DNA from: Prevotellaceae bacterium UBA6417 | GTDB lineage: Bacteria; Bacteroidota; Bacteroidia; Bacteroidales; Bacteroidaceae | Direction of reading: 5' to 3' | NCBI GenBank assembly: GCA_002439755.1 | Contig: DJPH01000048.1 | Coordinates: forward strand, 1-64,000 | Length of the DNA stretch: 64,000 nt | Position numbers and translations under genes: made by a program | The notes under the pieces: model-generated | The model's database searches: none | What the model was told of the DNA's origin: nothing | What the model saw: only the letters and a program-made list of their open reading frames with translations | Part shown: piece after piece, positions 31,820-43,400 of the stretch | Position numbering within the stretch: the stretch's first letter is position 1 | Layout: each line of letters starts with the position of its first letter

Positions 31820-33658
31820 TCAAGGCACGGCAATCATGACTGACTGTCCTTTCGATTTAACGACATAAAGGCCGCTTTCCACTGTGGCAGTGTTGCATTT
31901 GCTGCCAATGAGCCGTCCGAGCATGTCGTAGATATCTATGCTGCTGCCGTCGGTGGTTGCAATCCGTTTGTTCTTTACTGTTAGGATTTTATGAAGGTTG
32001 TTTGTCTCATCGTTTGCCAGTGATCTGATGCCCGTATATATGTCTTTGGCATCTCCGATGATGTTGGTGAATTGTTCCCATCCGTTTACTGCTTCGGCAT
32101 AGGCATCGCGGCTGCCGGCAGGCACATGCAGTGTGGCCGATTCAAGGGGTACGTTCCAGAAGACATCGTTGCCGAGGGCCGGTGGTGTTTGTCCGAGGAT
32201 GGTGATGCTTTCCAGTGTATTGCAGTCGGAGAAGGCTTCGTCACAGATGGTCTTTACTGTGGCGGGAATGGTTATGTCGAGCAGGTGTTTGCTGTTTCTA
32301 AATCCGGGGCTTTCGATGGCCGTGATTCCGTTGGGCAGTATGAGGCTCTTCAGGTTTGGCATGCTGTTGAGTGTCCAATACGACCTTGGTTCTTTGGTAA
32401 AGGTGGCATTGCTGAAGTCGGCATTGAGCACAATGTAGGCAGTGCTGCGTGCAGCCGAAATGTCATTGTGATTTACATTGCCGCTGACCACGAGTTGTTC
32501 TATGAGTTTGTTTTCATAGTTGCTTTCCATGAAGTCTCTGAAGCTTCCCGGTTTGTCTACATGCAGATGCAGCTTCAGTGGGCTTTCGGTCTCCGGTTCT
32601 ATACCGAACAGTCCTGCTTGATCGAGGTTGTAGGCTACGTTACTGTCGGTGATTTTACCAAGTGCGTAGTATCCGTTACTATTGCCACCCCAGCCCCAAT
32701 TGAAGGAAAACATGTCTTCGCCTTTGTATCCATCGATGACAAAGGCATGACCTCCACCGCTTTTTTCGTTGGTGGCTCTATAGATGATGGGGCGATTATT
32801 GTCGATTTCATTGCGCAGCATGCTTTTCCACTCTGCATCGCTGTATGAGTCTGCCCTTAGTAGTTTTGCATTTAAGGAGTATTTGAAATAGATTTTCAAT
32901 GCATATTCTATTGCATCAAGGGTTGTACCACTTCCGTCTGTTCCGTATTTCATGTCTGTTGCTATGCCTAAGTCGGCCATGAGTTTTGCCACATCGTCGA
33001 ATTGGCTGTTGGTTCCATTTGCTTCTGTTGGCATGTTGTTCCATGCGTAGTGCCTGAAAAAGTCGGCTTCCAATATGCCTCCTGCATAGTTACTTAGGTA
33101 TCTGTTCCTGGACATGCCTACAGCAGGATGCTTGTGATACCTCATGACTATACCCATAGCTGTTGCTGCGCAGCCGGTGTAAGTATTCTTGGGCGTGTAT
33201 TGGGCAAATACACCTGTTTGAGCCCATTTGGCGGTTTGCAGTTGTTTTTCTCCCACAGCAGCCCTTGTCTGTGGTGCCTTGTAGGCTGCGATGTTGCCGC
33301 CGGCGGCCTGGAGGGCCGTTATCTGCCGGCTGTAGTTGTCGAGCATGGCTTTCAGTCCGTCGGGAATGTTCTGTTCGTCAAATGTGCCTTCTGTGGAATA
33401 TCCGAGCACTGTTTTGGCTGCATCGTCGCCGGCAATGATGACAAAGCCTTTCTCTTCGTCGTTGAAGATGTAGTAGGGTGCCGTCTGGCTTGCTACGGCT
33501 TTAGCCCGCAGCTGCCGGGTCTGTCCGGTCTGCTTGTTCCAAAATCCGGCGGCTTTCTGCCGTGCCTGTTCAAGGGTGATTTGCCGTGCGTCAAGCTTCA
33601 TGCCTGTAGCCGAAGTCATAAGCACCAACGCTAATGTCAGGAGTCTTTCGTAGGTCAT
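31820..33658 (-). CDS. C10-family cysteine protease (streptopain-like) with LRR-like region and type IX tail
   Basis: The 612-residue secreted protease starts with a hydrophobic signal (MTYERLLTLALVLMTSATG). A Spi-like inhibitory propeptide covers about residues 25-130. The papain-like domain has catalytic Cys163 in YTGCAATAMGIVMRYH, His304 in GGGHAFVIDGY, and N320-W321 in FNWGWGG. Residues of about 425-490 resemble BspA-type leucine-rich repeats (SLILPNGITAIESPGF, DITIPATVKTICDEAF). The C-terminus (IYDMLGRLIGS, then ESGLYVVKSKGQSVMIAV) looks like a type IX sorting domain. It should be exported to the surface and activated by loss of the propeptide. A -7 box lies at 33692-33699. Confidence 0.92.
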   Translation of the reverse strand: MTYERLLTLALVLMTSATGMKLDARQITLEQARQKAAGFWNKQTGQTRQLRAKAVASQTAPYYIFNDEEKGFVIIAGDDAAKTVLGYSTEGTFDEQNIPDGLKAMLDNYSRQITALQAAGGNIAAYKAPQTRAAVGEKQLQTAKWAQTGVFAQYTPKNTYTGCAATAMGIVMRYHKHPAVGMSRNRYLSNYAGGILEADFFRHYAWNNMPTEANGTNSQFDDVAKLMADLGIATDMKYGTDGSGTTLDAIEYALKIYFKYSLNAKLLRADSYSDAEWKSMLRNEIDNNRPIIYRATNEKSGGGHAFVIDGYKGEDMFSFNWGWGGNSNGYYALGKITDSNVAYNLDQAGLFGIEPETESPLKLHLHVDKPGSFRDFMESNYENKLIEQLVVSGNVNHNDISAARSTAYIVLNADFSNATFTKEPRSYWTLNSMPNLKSLILPNGITAIESPGFRNSKHLLDITIPATVKTICDEAFSDCNTLESITILGQTPPALGNDVFWNVPLESATLHVPAGSRDAYAEAVNGWEQFTNIIGDAKDIYTGIRSLANDETNNLHKILTVKNKRIATTDGSSIDIYDMLGRLIGSKCNTATVESGLYVVKSKGQSVMIAVP

Positions 33659-33691
33659 GGTGATAAAATCAAATTATACAATATCAGACTT

Positions 33692-33699
33692 CAAAGTTA
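33692..33699 (-). promoter_or_regulatory. Probable promoter of the C10 peptidase gene
   Basis: The minus strand reads TAACTTTG, an exact TAnnTTTG match about 33 nt before the start at 33658. Confidence 0.5.
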
Positions 33700-33804
33700 C
33701 GTATTTTTGTTTGATTGGCATGCTCGTTGTCGTTGAAATAATATTGTGAGTGAGATTTTTGCATTTTAGGGCTCTTGTGTAACAGGTTTGTAATAATGTG
33801 TTGG

Positions 33805-33812
33805 TAACTTTG
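33805..33812 (+). promoter_or_regulatory. Probable promoter of PiT paralogue 2
   Basis: TAACTTTG matches TAnnTTTG and lies 24 nt before the ATG at 33837. A TTTG 14 nt upstream is closer than usual. The box falls inside an open extension of the frame, supporting the shorter start. Confidence 0.45.
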
Positions 33813-33836
33813 CGGCAAAATCAATATGTACTCAAG

Positions 33837-36083
33837 ATGGAGACTTTTTATTTAGTTGTAGTTGCATTCCTATTGTTTTTGGCTGTGTTCGACATGTTCG
33901 TGGGTGTGTCCAACGATGCCGTGAATTTTCTTTCGTCGGCTGTAGGCTCCAAGGCTGCTACGTTTCGCACGGTGCTTGTAATTGCCGCAGTGGGCATTCT
34001 GGTAGGAACGGCAACGAGCAGTGGCATGATGGACATTGCGCGCCACGGGGTTCTGCGTCCTCAGAACTACATGTTCAGCGAAGTGATGTGTATATTTCTT
34101 GCCGTCGTCTGTGCCGATATATTGATTCTGGACATTTTCAATTCGTTGGGGCTTCCCACGAGTACCACGGTGTCGATGGTATTCGAACTCTTCGGAGGTG
34201 CGTCGGCCATGGCCGTCATCAAACTGGCACACGACACTACGGGTCTTTTCTCCTATGCCGACTATATCAACACTGAGAAGGTGCTTTCCGTGATAATGGC
34301 CATCTTTGTATCGGTGGCCATAGCCTTCGTTGTGGGCTTAGTGGTGATGTGGATAAGCCGGGTTGTGTTCACCTTCCATTACGAGAAGCACATGAAGTGG
34401 ACTATAGGCATATTCGGAGGTGTCTCCATTACGTCGATTGCTTATTTCCTGATTACAAAGGGCTTTGGGCAGGCCTCGTTCATGACGGCCGACGTAAAGG
34501 AGTGGCTGGCCCAGAACAGCGCGCATGTGCTTCTGGTGTCGTTCATCTTCTTTACTGCCTTGACGCAGGTGCTGTCGTGGCTGAAAGTGAATGTCTTTAA
34601 ACTGATAGTGCTGTTCGGAACCTTTTCATTGGCGATGGCATTTGCCGGTAATGACCTGGTCAACTTTATAGGGGTCTCACTCGCAGGTCTGTCATCTATG
34701 GAGGATATGATGGCTAACGGCCAGCATAATTATGATACATTTGCCATGACCTCTCTGGCCGAGTCGGCACGTGTACCCATCTATTATCTCATTGGTGCGG
34801 GCGTCATTATGATTATTTCGCTGTTTGTCTCCAAGAAGGCCAAGAAGGTGATTAGCACCTCGGTCAATCTGGCCAAGCAGAACGAGGGTGACGAGATTTT
34901 CAGCAGTTCCCGCATAGCCCGTCGCCTTGTGCGTATGGTGGGTAACTCTGCGGCAACAGTGCTTCATTATGTTCCCTCAGGAGTGAAGCAGTGGATCAAC
35001 GGCCGTTTTACACCCCGTACCGACGGTGCCACGGTCGATCTTGCCTTCGACCTTGTGAGGGCCTCTGTCAATCTGGTGCTTTCGGGCCTGCTCATCGTCA
35101 TCGGAACTACGTTGAAGCTTCCGCTCTCGACTACCTATGTGGCCTTCATGGTGGCCATGGGTAGTTCGCTGGCCGACCGTGCCTGGGGACGCGAGAGTGC
35201 CGTATATCGCATCACGGGTGTCATATCTGTCATAGGCGGATGGTTCATTACGGCGGGTGCAGCCTTTATCACCTGTTTCGTCATTACCATGCTGATGCAC
35301 TATGGAGGTCCCGTTGCCATGGGAGCAATCGTTGTGTTGGTCATCATCATTCTGGTGAGAAACAACATGAAATATAAGGACAAGGAAGAGACCGATGCCG
35401 GTGACAAGCTGTTCCAAAAGATAATAGCCTCCAAGTCGGATGAGGAGGTGCTCGACCTGCTCAATCGCCATATCGCCATGACCCACAGTGCCATCCTTGA
35501 CTACACCCACAATTGTTTCTATCAGATAACCGACGGATTGATGGCCGAGAATATCAGAGAGCTCCGCAAGGCCACCGGCTCAATCAATGATGAAAAGAGC
35601 AATTGGCAGAAGGCCAGGCAAAAGGAGTTGGTGGGTATGCGCAAGCTGAGCTATGACGATGCTGTGCAGAAAAACACATGGTTTCACCTTGCGGCCAACA
35701 GCATCACTGAGATATTCTATTGCCTCAAACGCATGAGCGATCCGTGTCTGGAGCATGTCGACAACTATTTCAATCCACTGCCTCAGACATGCAAACAGCA
35801 GTATCTGCCGGTGCGCGATGAAGTGGTCGAGATGTTTGCCAAGGCAAGCGAGATAGTACGTACCGGCGAATACAGCCAGATAGATGCACTCCTCGCAGAG
35901 GGCAATTCACTGAAGAGCCGCATCTCGGATATGCGTCACACCGAGCAGGATCAGTTTAATCAGGAAGGCACCAATATCCGTCTGCACTTCCTTTATCTCA
36001 ATACTTTACAGGAAACCCAGGAGCTTGTCAGTGCACTCCGTCACTTGTTGCGTGCCACCAAGCGTTTCCATCTGGGCGAATAG
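33837..36083 (+). CDS. PiT-family inorganic phosphate transporter with PhoU-like C-terminal domain (paralogue 2)
   Basis: The 748-residue protein is built like the gene at 24026-26290: two PiT half-repeats and a C-terminal PhoU-like helical domain. Both signatures are intact here, GVSNDAVNFLSSAVG near residue 22 and AFAGNDLVNFIGVSLAG near residue 265, so this copy should be the competent phosphate transporter. The start ATG at 33837 aligns with the METFY start of the paralogue. A frame open to 33798 runs through the probable promoter. The paralogues are alike over their whole length and lie 7.5 kb apart in opposite orientation. A 23-bp repeat array begins 37 nt after the stop. Confidence 0.92.
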   Translation: METFYLVVVAFLLFLAVFDMFVGVSNDAVNFLSSAVGSKAATFRTVLVIAAVGILVGTATSSGMMDIARHGVLRPQNYMFSEVMCIFLAVVCADILILDIFNSLGLPTSTTVSMVFELFGGASAMAVIKLAHDTTGLFSYADYINTEKVLSVIMAIFVSVAIAFVVGLVVMWISRVVFTFHYEKHMKWTIGIFGGVSITSIAYFLITKGFGQASFMTADVKEWLAQNSAHVLLVSFIFFTALTQVLSWLKVNVFKLIVLFGTFSLAMAFAGNDLVNFIGVSLAGLSSMEDMMANGQHNYDTFAMTSLAESARVPIYYLIGAGVIMIISLFVSKKAKKVISTSVNLAKQNEGDEIFSSSRIARRLVRMVGNSAATVLHYVPSGVKQWINGRFTPRTDGATVDLAFDLVRASVNLVLSGLLIVIGTTLKLPLSTTYVAFMVAMGSSLADRAWGRESAVYRITGVISVIGGWFITAGAAFITCFVITMLMHYGGPVAMGAIVVLVIIILVRNNMKYKDKEETDAGDKLFQKIIASKSDEEVLDLLNRHIAMTHSAILDYTHNCFYQITDGLMAENIRELRKATGSINDEKSNWQKARQKELVGMRKLSYDDAVQKNTWFHLAANSITEIFYCLKRMSDPCLEHVDNYFNPLPQTCKQQYLPVRDEVVEMFAKASEIVRTGEYSQIDALLAEGNSLKSRISDMRHTEQDQFNQEGTNIRLHFLYLNTLQETQELVSALRHLLRATKRFHLGE

Positions 36084-36120
36084 CCTGGGCATTGCAATTG
36101 CAGGTGCCGCAGGTTGAAGG

Positions 36121-36301
36121 TAGTGACATGTATAGAAACAACGTGTTTCCTGTACATGTCACTACCTGTTTCCTGTACATGTCACTACCTGTTTCCTGTA
36201 CATGACACAACGTGTTTCCTGTACATGACACAACGTGTTTCCTGTACATGTCACTACTTGTTTCCTGTACATGTCACTACTTGTTTCATGTACATGAAAC
36301 A
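36121..36301. repeat. Tandem array of a 23-bp palindrome-rich repeat
   Basis: Seven units start at 36144, 36167, 36190, 36213, 36236, 36259 and 36282, each beginning TGTTTCCTGTACATG (the last TGTTTCATGTACATG). After this core they alternate between TCACTACC/T and ACACAACG. An eighth unit at 36121-36140 is inverted (TAGTGACATGTATAGAAACA). The last unit, 36282-36301, is a perfect 20-bp palindrome. The units are much less diverged than those of the 22-bp arrays. The array fills the gap between two convergent genes. Its role is unknown; it could serve as a protein-binding or terminator-like element. Confidence 0.9.
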
Positions 36302-36313
36302 CATCGCAATGTG

Positions 36314-37468
36314 CTATTTGTGCAGCCAACGTTGGCCAAGCCGTCTGCGCACGGGTGTATCATACCACCTGAGACATCCGTAGGCCAGCAATATGCAGCC
36401 CGCGAGCAGCGTGGCTGCAACCGGCAGAGTCTGCATAAAGCCGAGACCGTTGTTGGTGAAATAAGCTATGTAAAGATAGATAAAGGGATAGTGAATCATG
36501 TAGAGGGGAAACGATATGTCTCCGCAGAAAGTGCAGATGCGTGTGCTTGCCTTGTCGGTGGTGGTGCCCGAAGCTGCCAGGCATATCACGACAGGAAATA
36601 CCAGGGCAATGCATAAAAAGTCGTAGAGCCCGTTCATCCAAGCCTCGTGTCCGCCGCCGAGACGCGGCATGGTAAAGACGGCGGCCAGTATGGCCGTGCA
36701 TATCCAGAAGGCACCTCTCACCGGCACCTTATGCAGGTTGCGCGAAAGCAGGAGCCCCATTGAGAAGGCAAACATCACTTTCAGCATGCCGAAAGGAAAG
36801 TTGGCACCGGCAAAGGAAAAGCCATAACACACGTCACCATAGCGGATGGCAAAGCCACACAGTCCGATGCCTGCCATTGCGGTCCACAGGATGAGGGCCT
36901 TCGTGCGCAGTCGGCGGATGAAGAGGGCATAGGCAATATAGGCTGCATATTCGAAAAACAACGACCATGCCGGGCCGTTGAGGGGATACATCTCTCCGTA
37001 GCCGCGGATGTCGCAGGCCGTGACGGCAGGCACCATACAGCAGCCGAGCAGGGTGAGCAGGGCAAGTTTCCATACAGGTGTTTCGGCTATCATGGGAACG
37101 GCTTCGCAGCTGCCCGCATAGAAGCAGGCGGCACCTATGAGTGTGCCCATTACAGCCATGGGCTGCAATCTGATGATGCGGCGCCTGAAAAAGTCGCCGA
37201 CCGTCATCTTCCGGCTATACAGACGGTCGTCGTAGGCATAGCCGATGACAAACCCCGACAGCATAAAGAAGAAGTCAACGGCCAGGTAGCCGTGACCCAT
37301 GACGTAGGAGGCCCTCACTTCGCCCGTGGCATCAACGGTCACGGTGATGGCGAATCCTTCAAGGATATGGAATATGACTACAAGCAGAGCTGCCATGCCG
37401 CGCAGCCCGTCGAGCAGGTGATAGTGGGGCTTGGTGTCGGCAAAAGCCGTGGCTGAAAGGTAATTCAT
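36314..37468 (-). CDS. Acyltransferase 3 family membrane protein
   Basis: The 384-residue protein has about ten hydrophobic segments and the family's opening motif LLDGLRGMAALLVVIFHILE, which includes the conserved arginine and histidine. YLAVDFFFMLSGFVIGYAYD and FFRRRIIRLQP follow. Members O-acetylate or acylate sugars on cell-surface glycans such as peptidoglycan, LPS or exopolysaccharide, from the inner membrane. The substrate is unknown. It starts 30 nt after the sprA stop on the same strand and may be the last gene of the engB-ruvA-sprA unit. Confidence 0.92.
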   Translation of the reverse strand: MNYLSATAFADTKPHYHLLDGLRGMAALLVVIFHILEGFAITVTVDATGEVRASYVMGHGYLAVDFFFMLSGFVIGYAYDDRLYSRKMTVGDFFRRRIIRLQPMAVMGTLIGAACFYAGSCEAVPMIAETPVWKLALLTLLGCCMVPAVTACDIRGYGEMYPLNGPAWSLFFEYAAYIAYALFIRRLRTKALILWTAMAGIGLCGFAIRYGDVCYGFSFAGANFPFGMLKVMFAFSMGLLLSRNLHKVPVRGAFWICTAILAAVFTMPRLGGGHEAWMNGLYDFLCIALVFPVVICLAASGTTTDKASTRICTFCGDISFPLYMIHYPFIYLYIAYFTNNGLGFMQTLPVAATLLAGCILLAYGCLRWYDTPVRRRLGQRWLHK

Positions 37469-37498
37469 AGGGGTGAAGTTAGGTGTGAATGGGTGTGT

Positions 37499-40400
37499 TT
37501 ATCGTGCCAGCGAGAACTTCATGCTCACGCCGAAATCTTGCGTGGTGGTGGGGTAGGCCGATGAGGTGAGCAGTGGCGTGGTGGTCTGCCTGTCGAAATA
37601 GGCACTCAGTGTGAGCAGTTTGGACAGTGTATAGTCGGCCATCAGAGAGAGCTTGAAGGCCTTGTTGCCGCTCGTGGCCTGCGAAAGCTGTGTCACGATG
37701 TTGCGGTTCACGGCACTCTGATTGCGCAGGGAGATGTCCATACGTATGTTGAGCGGATTGCTCATGCCGGTCTCCGCAGGTGTCTCGGCCTCTTGTTCCT
37801 TGTTGCCGTTGCGGGCGTTCTTGGCACGGTTGTTGGTGATTTTGCGCCGTTTGGGCGTACCGAAAATCTTCAGGTCATTGATTTTGTAACCCAGGCCAAT
37901 AACCATATCGTTCGACAAAGCCTCGGTGAGCTGCTGCGAAGTCATGCTGAGCGTAAGCACGCGTGTGCGGTTATACTTGAATGAGGCCGTGAGGTTGTTG
38001 TTGAACGTCATGCTGATGCCGCAGAACGGCGAGAAAGCTTCGTTGATACTCACCGTCGATATGTCGAACATGCTCGACGGCACAGGCTGGCCCGTAGCCG
38101 TATTGTTGATGAATCCCATGTCGCCCATGTAGCTCATGTAGCTACTGAACGTGTTGTAAGAGCCCACGGCATAGACACTCTTGTAGGCATGCTCAAGGGT
38201 GACGCTCTTGAAATTGCGTCTGAACCATCCTATACGCATCAGCCCTCCGTAGCTCACATTCCAGTTGGGCAGCATTCGTGTGATGCTCGGAAATATGTCC
38301 AGGGAAGAGTTTTCGTTGCCTCCACAATAGGCAGCAAGAAATGCAGGGATCATCACGTCGGATGAGTAGGGATCGACGGTGCCGTTAGCCGGATCGAACG
38401 TCTTACCTGCCAAGGATGTTCCGGCCGGATATGGCACATCTTTATATCGGGCCTCAAGGCGGTCGCGGAATGTGCCCAGATAGCTGATGAAGCGTTTGAA
38501 GGCTTTGCTCTGATAGCCGTTGTCGGCATTGCCGGTGCCTTCCAGGGCAGAGCGGATGCTGATGGTAGTCATTGTAAAGGCTCCCGACTGGGTTACGGGG
38601 CTCCCCTCATACATATACAGGATGCTGCGTGCCTTGTTTTGCGTGCGGTTGGCCGTGAGGTCAATCTTCAAGCCCTCTATAGGTTCGAGGGTCGCAGACA
38701 TCTGAAGGTTGCGGCTGAGGTTGGTGGTTGCAGGCGAAGATGTGCTGTCTGACAGCCATCCGCGACTGCGGGCTTTCTCGATATATCCGTCACCCGTGAG
38801 TCCGAAAGCAAAGTCAAGACCCGGAGACAGACCGGAACGGCTGTTCTGACCAAAGAAATCGCCGACGTTGGGCATAAAGCCCGGAAGCGACATGTTGTAG
38901 TTGTCGGTATAGCTGATATTAAAACTCCTGAGCATCATGGCCGTACGTGCAGCATAGCGGGCTATCTTATACCAAGCCCCTTCTTCGCCGGGTTTAACGG
39001 CACGCACCGTGATTTTTATCTTTGCGGTGTCCTTGCTGAGAATCTCGATGTTGTTCAGGTTTTTCACCTTGTAGCGTAGGGGATAACGCTTGCCGTCGCG
39101 ACGAATGGCCGTGACACGCACCTTACGTGACTTCTGGCCGTGGCTGACGCTGAATGTCGAATCCTTGAACAGTTGAATCTCTTTCTCAAAGAACTTTTTC
39201 TCCTTCTTCTTGTCTTTGTCCTTGTCGTCCTTCTTGGTGGAGCCTCCGCGATGTAGGGCAAAATACCTGTTGGTCTCCTTAAGGAAAGGCACTTTGTTGT
39301 AGAGGCTTTCCAGGTTAAAGCGACCGTTGAGCTTGATGTTTCGCGAGTTGTCAATCGTGTTGCCCATAGGCGAGGTGTGGTTGGCCAGCACAGCACCGCG
39401 GTTCCAATTGTAGGCTGCATCATAGGAAGCGTCAAGGTTGACCCATTCGAATATGGGGATTTTGTTGATGGGCAGCTTCCACGAAGCGTTGAAAGACTGC
39501 TGGTAGCGCAGCGGAGTTCCGAAATGCTGTATGCTGTGCCATACGGAATCCTTCCACGCTGTGTATTGGTCGGGATAGAGCTGTTTGTTGATGGGTGTGT
39601 AGGGCTCCTGTATCTCTGCGTTGGTTCCCGTTTGCAGGCTCGCGTGGATGTTGTTGGTGATGTCCCAAGTGAGCGACAGCGAACGGTTCCACAAGAAGTC
39701 GCTCGACCATGTAAGCGGCAGAGAAGTGTTTGAGAGGTTCTGCATGTCGCGTTCCTGCAGCTCATAGTAGGTGCGGGTAATGTCAGACATGAGGCTCAAT
39801 GATTGCGGCAGGAAGTTGATTTTCTCGTCTTTCAGAATCTTCCACCAAGGCGATTTGCTCTTGATGCCCTTAAAGGGCTCCAGCGGCTTGTAGACGGGCG
39901 AATAGTCGTAGCCTGCGTTGAAACGCCATGTATCGTTCTTCTCCCAGGCCGTAGTTTCGCCGGCCGTGTACTTGTGGCTATGGGCATAGCTGAGCGAGAA
40001 GTTGGCAGGGTCCCATGGCATAGGGTGGTTTTTGGTGGCAATATCTACACGCAGGTTGCTGAGAGAAAAGTTACGGTCGATGCTGGTAGTCGTCGTGATG
40101 TCTTCCAGGGAATCGCGCTCATGCTTTGTAGATAAGGCATCGAGCGCATCATTCAGCCGCATGTCGGTGTCCAAAGGATTGTATTTGGGCGCTGTCTTGC
40201 GGCGGTTGTACGAGTAGTAGAGTGGTGCTGTTATCTTGGCTTTCTCCGGGAAGAGCTTGCCCAATTGTACGTTGGTGGTGATGCTGTATTCGTAAAGATT
40301 GCTGTTACGCCTTTCATTGATGCCCTGCTCCAAGCCACCGAAGCCGCTTGTCTCTATATGCCCCGTCATGGCCAATGTGGCCAGATCGGACAGTTGCATG

Positions 40401-43400
40401 TCAAGCTTTGCACGTGCAGCCCAGCCACCTTCATCGGTATAGTCTTGCAGACGGAGCTCGTTGACCCATACTTCCACACTTTTCACCGAGCGGGCATTGT
40501 TGCGCACACCAATCATCATGGTGCGTATCTCTCCTATGGATGGATTGCCCATCACCGTGATTTTGTTGTTCGGACGGTCGGCATCATATTCCGAATAGGC
40601 AGTGGTGTATGAGGCCAGTCCCAAAGACTTCTGCTTGTTGCGATTCTTTTTGGTGGCAGTGAAAACCGACAGGTCGATGTCGAGCATGTTGTCTTCGGGC
40701 CATACGGCCTTGCAGTCTGCCAGTGTATAGGTGTCGTACCATTTGGCCGGAGTTACCTTAAGTGGAATCTCATATTCGTAGTAGTTGTTCTTGTAGTCCG
40801 AGCCAAAACGGATGAAGACACTGGTTTCGTCGCTCTTGAGTGAGGCGTCATTGGTCAGCGCATTGGCATGGGCAAACATCTGAATGTGCTTATATTGGCG
40901 CAAGTCGAGGCTCGTCTTCTTGTAGACGGCACGGGCATCTCCGGGTGCAAGGTCCTTGACCGTGATGTTGAGTGCCTGCTCATTGTTCTCGCGTAACTGG
41001 CTGCCTGCTCTGTCGACATCGCGTGAGACACCCGGCGGTAATACATAGTTGACAGGCGTCTTGTTGTTGTTTTCTTCAAGACTGACGGCCGATACTTCCA
41101 GCCTGCCCGTGGCATTTTGTGATGCGTTGCCGCTCAACGATTGCTTGTAGCTGCGCCATACGCCCCTAACCAGTTCCAAAGTGCCGAAGCGCAAGACAAT
41201 GGGCTGTGAGAAATTGGTGAGGAACATGCGCATGAAACGTATGCTCGAGAAATCGTTGATGTTGCCTTCTCTCTTTTGATATTCGCGCAGGGGAATCCTG
41301 TACAGATACCAGTTTACCGTGGGCTTTTGGCCGTTGCGCAGGGTCACTACCGCCTGACGACGGTCTACAATGTAGCCGGTGCCCACATTCATGCTGTCGG
41401 GACTCAGGTGAATGCGATACTGATAATAGTTGTTATACTCGTTGAGGGTATAGTCCTTGTTGATGTCTTCGGCATCGGGTGTAGTCTTGTAGGCAGTGCT
41501 GTAGCGTTCGGGCGAATTTTCAGAATCTACCGAGTTTCCTTCAGGATTATTGATTCTCATGTAGCGTTGCAGGATAGGTGTGCGTTGCGCATCATAGTCA
41601 GAACCGCGGTAATAGTGGTAGTCGTCACCCGCAGGGTCGGCGGCAATGGAATCGTAAACCGCGGGGTCTACCTTGCTGCGGATTTGTTCCAAGTAGTTGA
41701 CATATGTAGGGAACTGCAGCTCTTCTGCACTGGAGAGGCCGTTCAAACCTATGTCTTGTCTGGCACGGGCTCCTGAGCTTGTATTGAACGCATAGGTAAC
41801 TGTTGACTGCGTAGGTATATAGCCCCATACGCCTTTCTTGTATTGGGTGGTGTCACCGTTGAGCGGCATTCCACTCTCATAAAACTTGTTTCCGTCCTTG
41901 AGAATATCCTCACTGATGTCGCCAAGGTTAATGTAGAAGTCGCCGCTGAAGTCACCTGCTTGCTCCCGTGTATAGATAAAAGGATCCATCATCCAGAACT
42001 CAATGTATTCGATATTGGCGGTTTCGAAATCGATGCATCCGTTATCTATGGCGCGCATCATTCCGCCCCAATGGTCGCGTGGGTGATTGAGCTTGCCGCG
42101 TGCATTCAGGTCGGGGTTAAGATTGTATGGGCCTCGCTCCTCGGGATAATAGGCAAGGTTAAGCACATCGAGAGTGGTCGATTCACCGACTGTCAGTTCT
42201 CTGTTGGGAAAAAGCTCGGCACGCGACACTTCACGTACGTAGTGGTTGGACAGCTGTTCCAAATCGCTTTTGATGTGACTCGGTGTCAGTGAAGAGCTGC
42301 GACGGGTGAAAAGAGGGTCAATCTTGTACCAGCTCAAGAGCGATCTGTTGAATCCGTATTCTATGTTGTTGCTCAGCGTGGCCTCCTTGAACATGAGAGG
42401 TGTACTACTGATAGACCACTCCGAAGGTGTACTTATGTCTATTGGTTGCTTTGTATCCTCGAAGTCGTCAAGATAAGATGCATTGCTTTGGCTTTGATTG
42501 TTCTTGCCGGTGATGAGCTTGGCAAACTCAGCCGAGAAGTTGATCTGCGACGGTTCGGTGGCATGTATGAATGGCAGCTTGTCGAGCATGTCGGTAAGCC
42601 ATTGGCTCTTTTGCTTCCATGACACGTTCAGCCCCAACATCGTATTGTTCAGTGGCTCATTGCCCATCGCCACCTTAGTGGTGAGTGATTGCTCTTTCAA
42701 GTGAAGCAGGGTACCGCCTATTTGGAAGTTCTTTGTAAAGTCGTATTCCCAGTTCAGTCCGAGCATGGTTTTGCGCTCAAAGGATTCGGCGGTGCTTTCC
42801 AAGCTGACGTTTACTGGCGTTCCCGCATCAAGGATGCTTTGGTTCAAAATGGTGACTTCACCTGTAGCATAATTGACGCTGTAGTCACTGTTTTCCATCA
42901 ATGTGACGCCTCCGGCAGTCACAACAACGGAACCGCGAGGCACATTCATTGCTCCCAGCGAAATGACATTGCCCGATGTGGCCTTGTATTGTCCCGTCAG
43001 TATATACTTGTTCTTCTCTACGATTTGTTGGGCAATGGTGCGTGTAGAGTCGTAAAGTTCTTGAAATTCGTATTTTTCGGCAATGACCTTGTCGCCCAAT
43101 GCTTTTTCAAGATAGCTGCCGAAAGGCTCAACGGAAGGCAGGTAGACTCGTCCTTGAGTGCGGTCGATGGTATAACCTTCTACAAAGTCAAAGTATCCGT
43201 TGGGATTGGCGTTCATCTTGTTGTCAAGACGATCCATGCCTAAAAGACGCAGCAACGGCTGGTTCTTAAAGCGTTCTTCTGGCAGATAGCTGAGATATAC
43301 GCCTGTTGTGTCACTCAGATATTTTACATCCAATCTGAAATTGGCTTGTTCAATCGATGTGGCTCCCAAAGAATAGACGTTCTTCATCATGAGCTTCCAG

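Noticed and set aside
36121..36301. Possible CRISPR array
   Set aside because: Units are directly adjacent with no spacers, and no cas genes are in the window.
36028..36383. Open frames on both strands encoding repetitive peptides over the 23-bp array
   Set aside because: The peptides are simple translations of the tandem repeat, and the frames run into the neighbouring convergent genes. No start context or conserved protein is visible.
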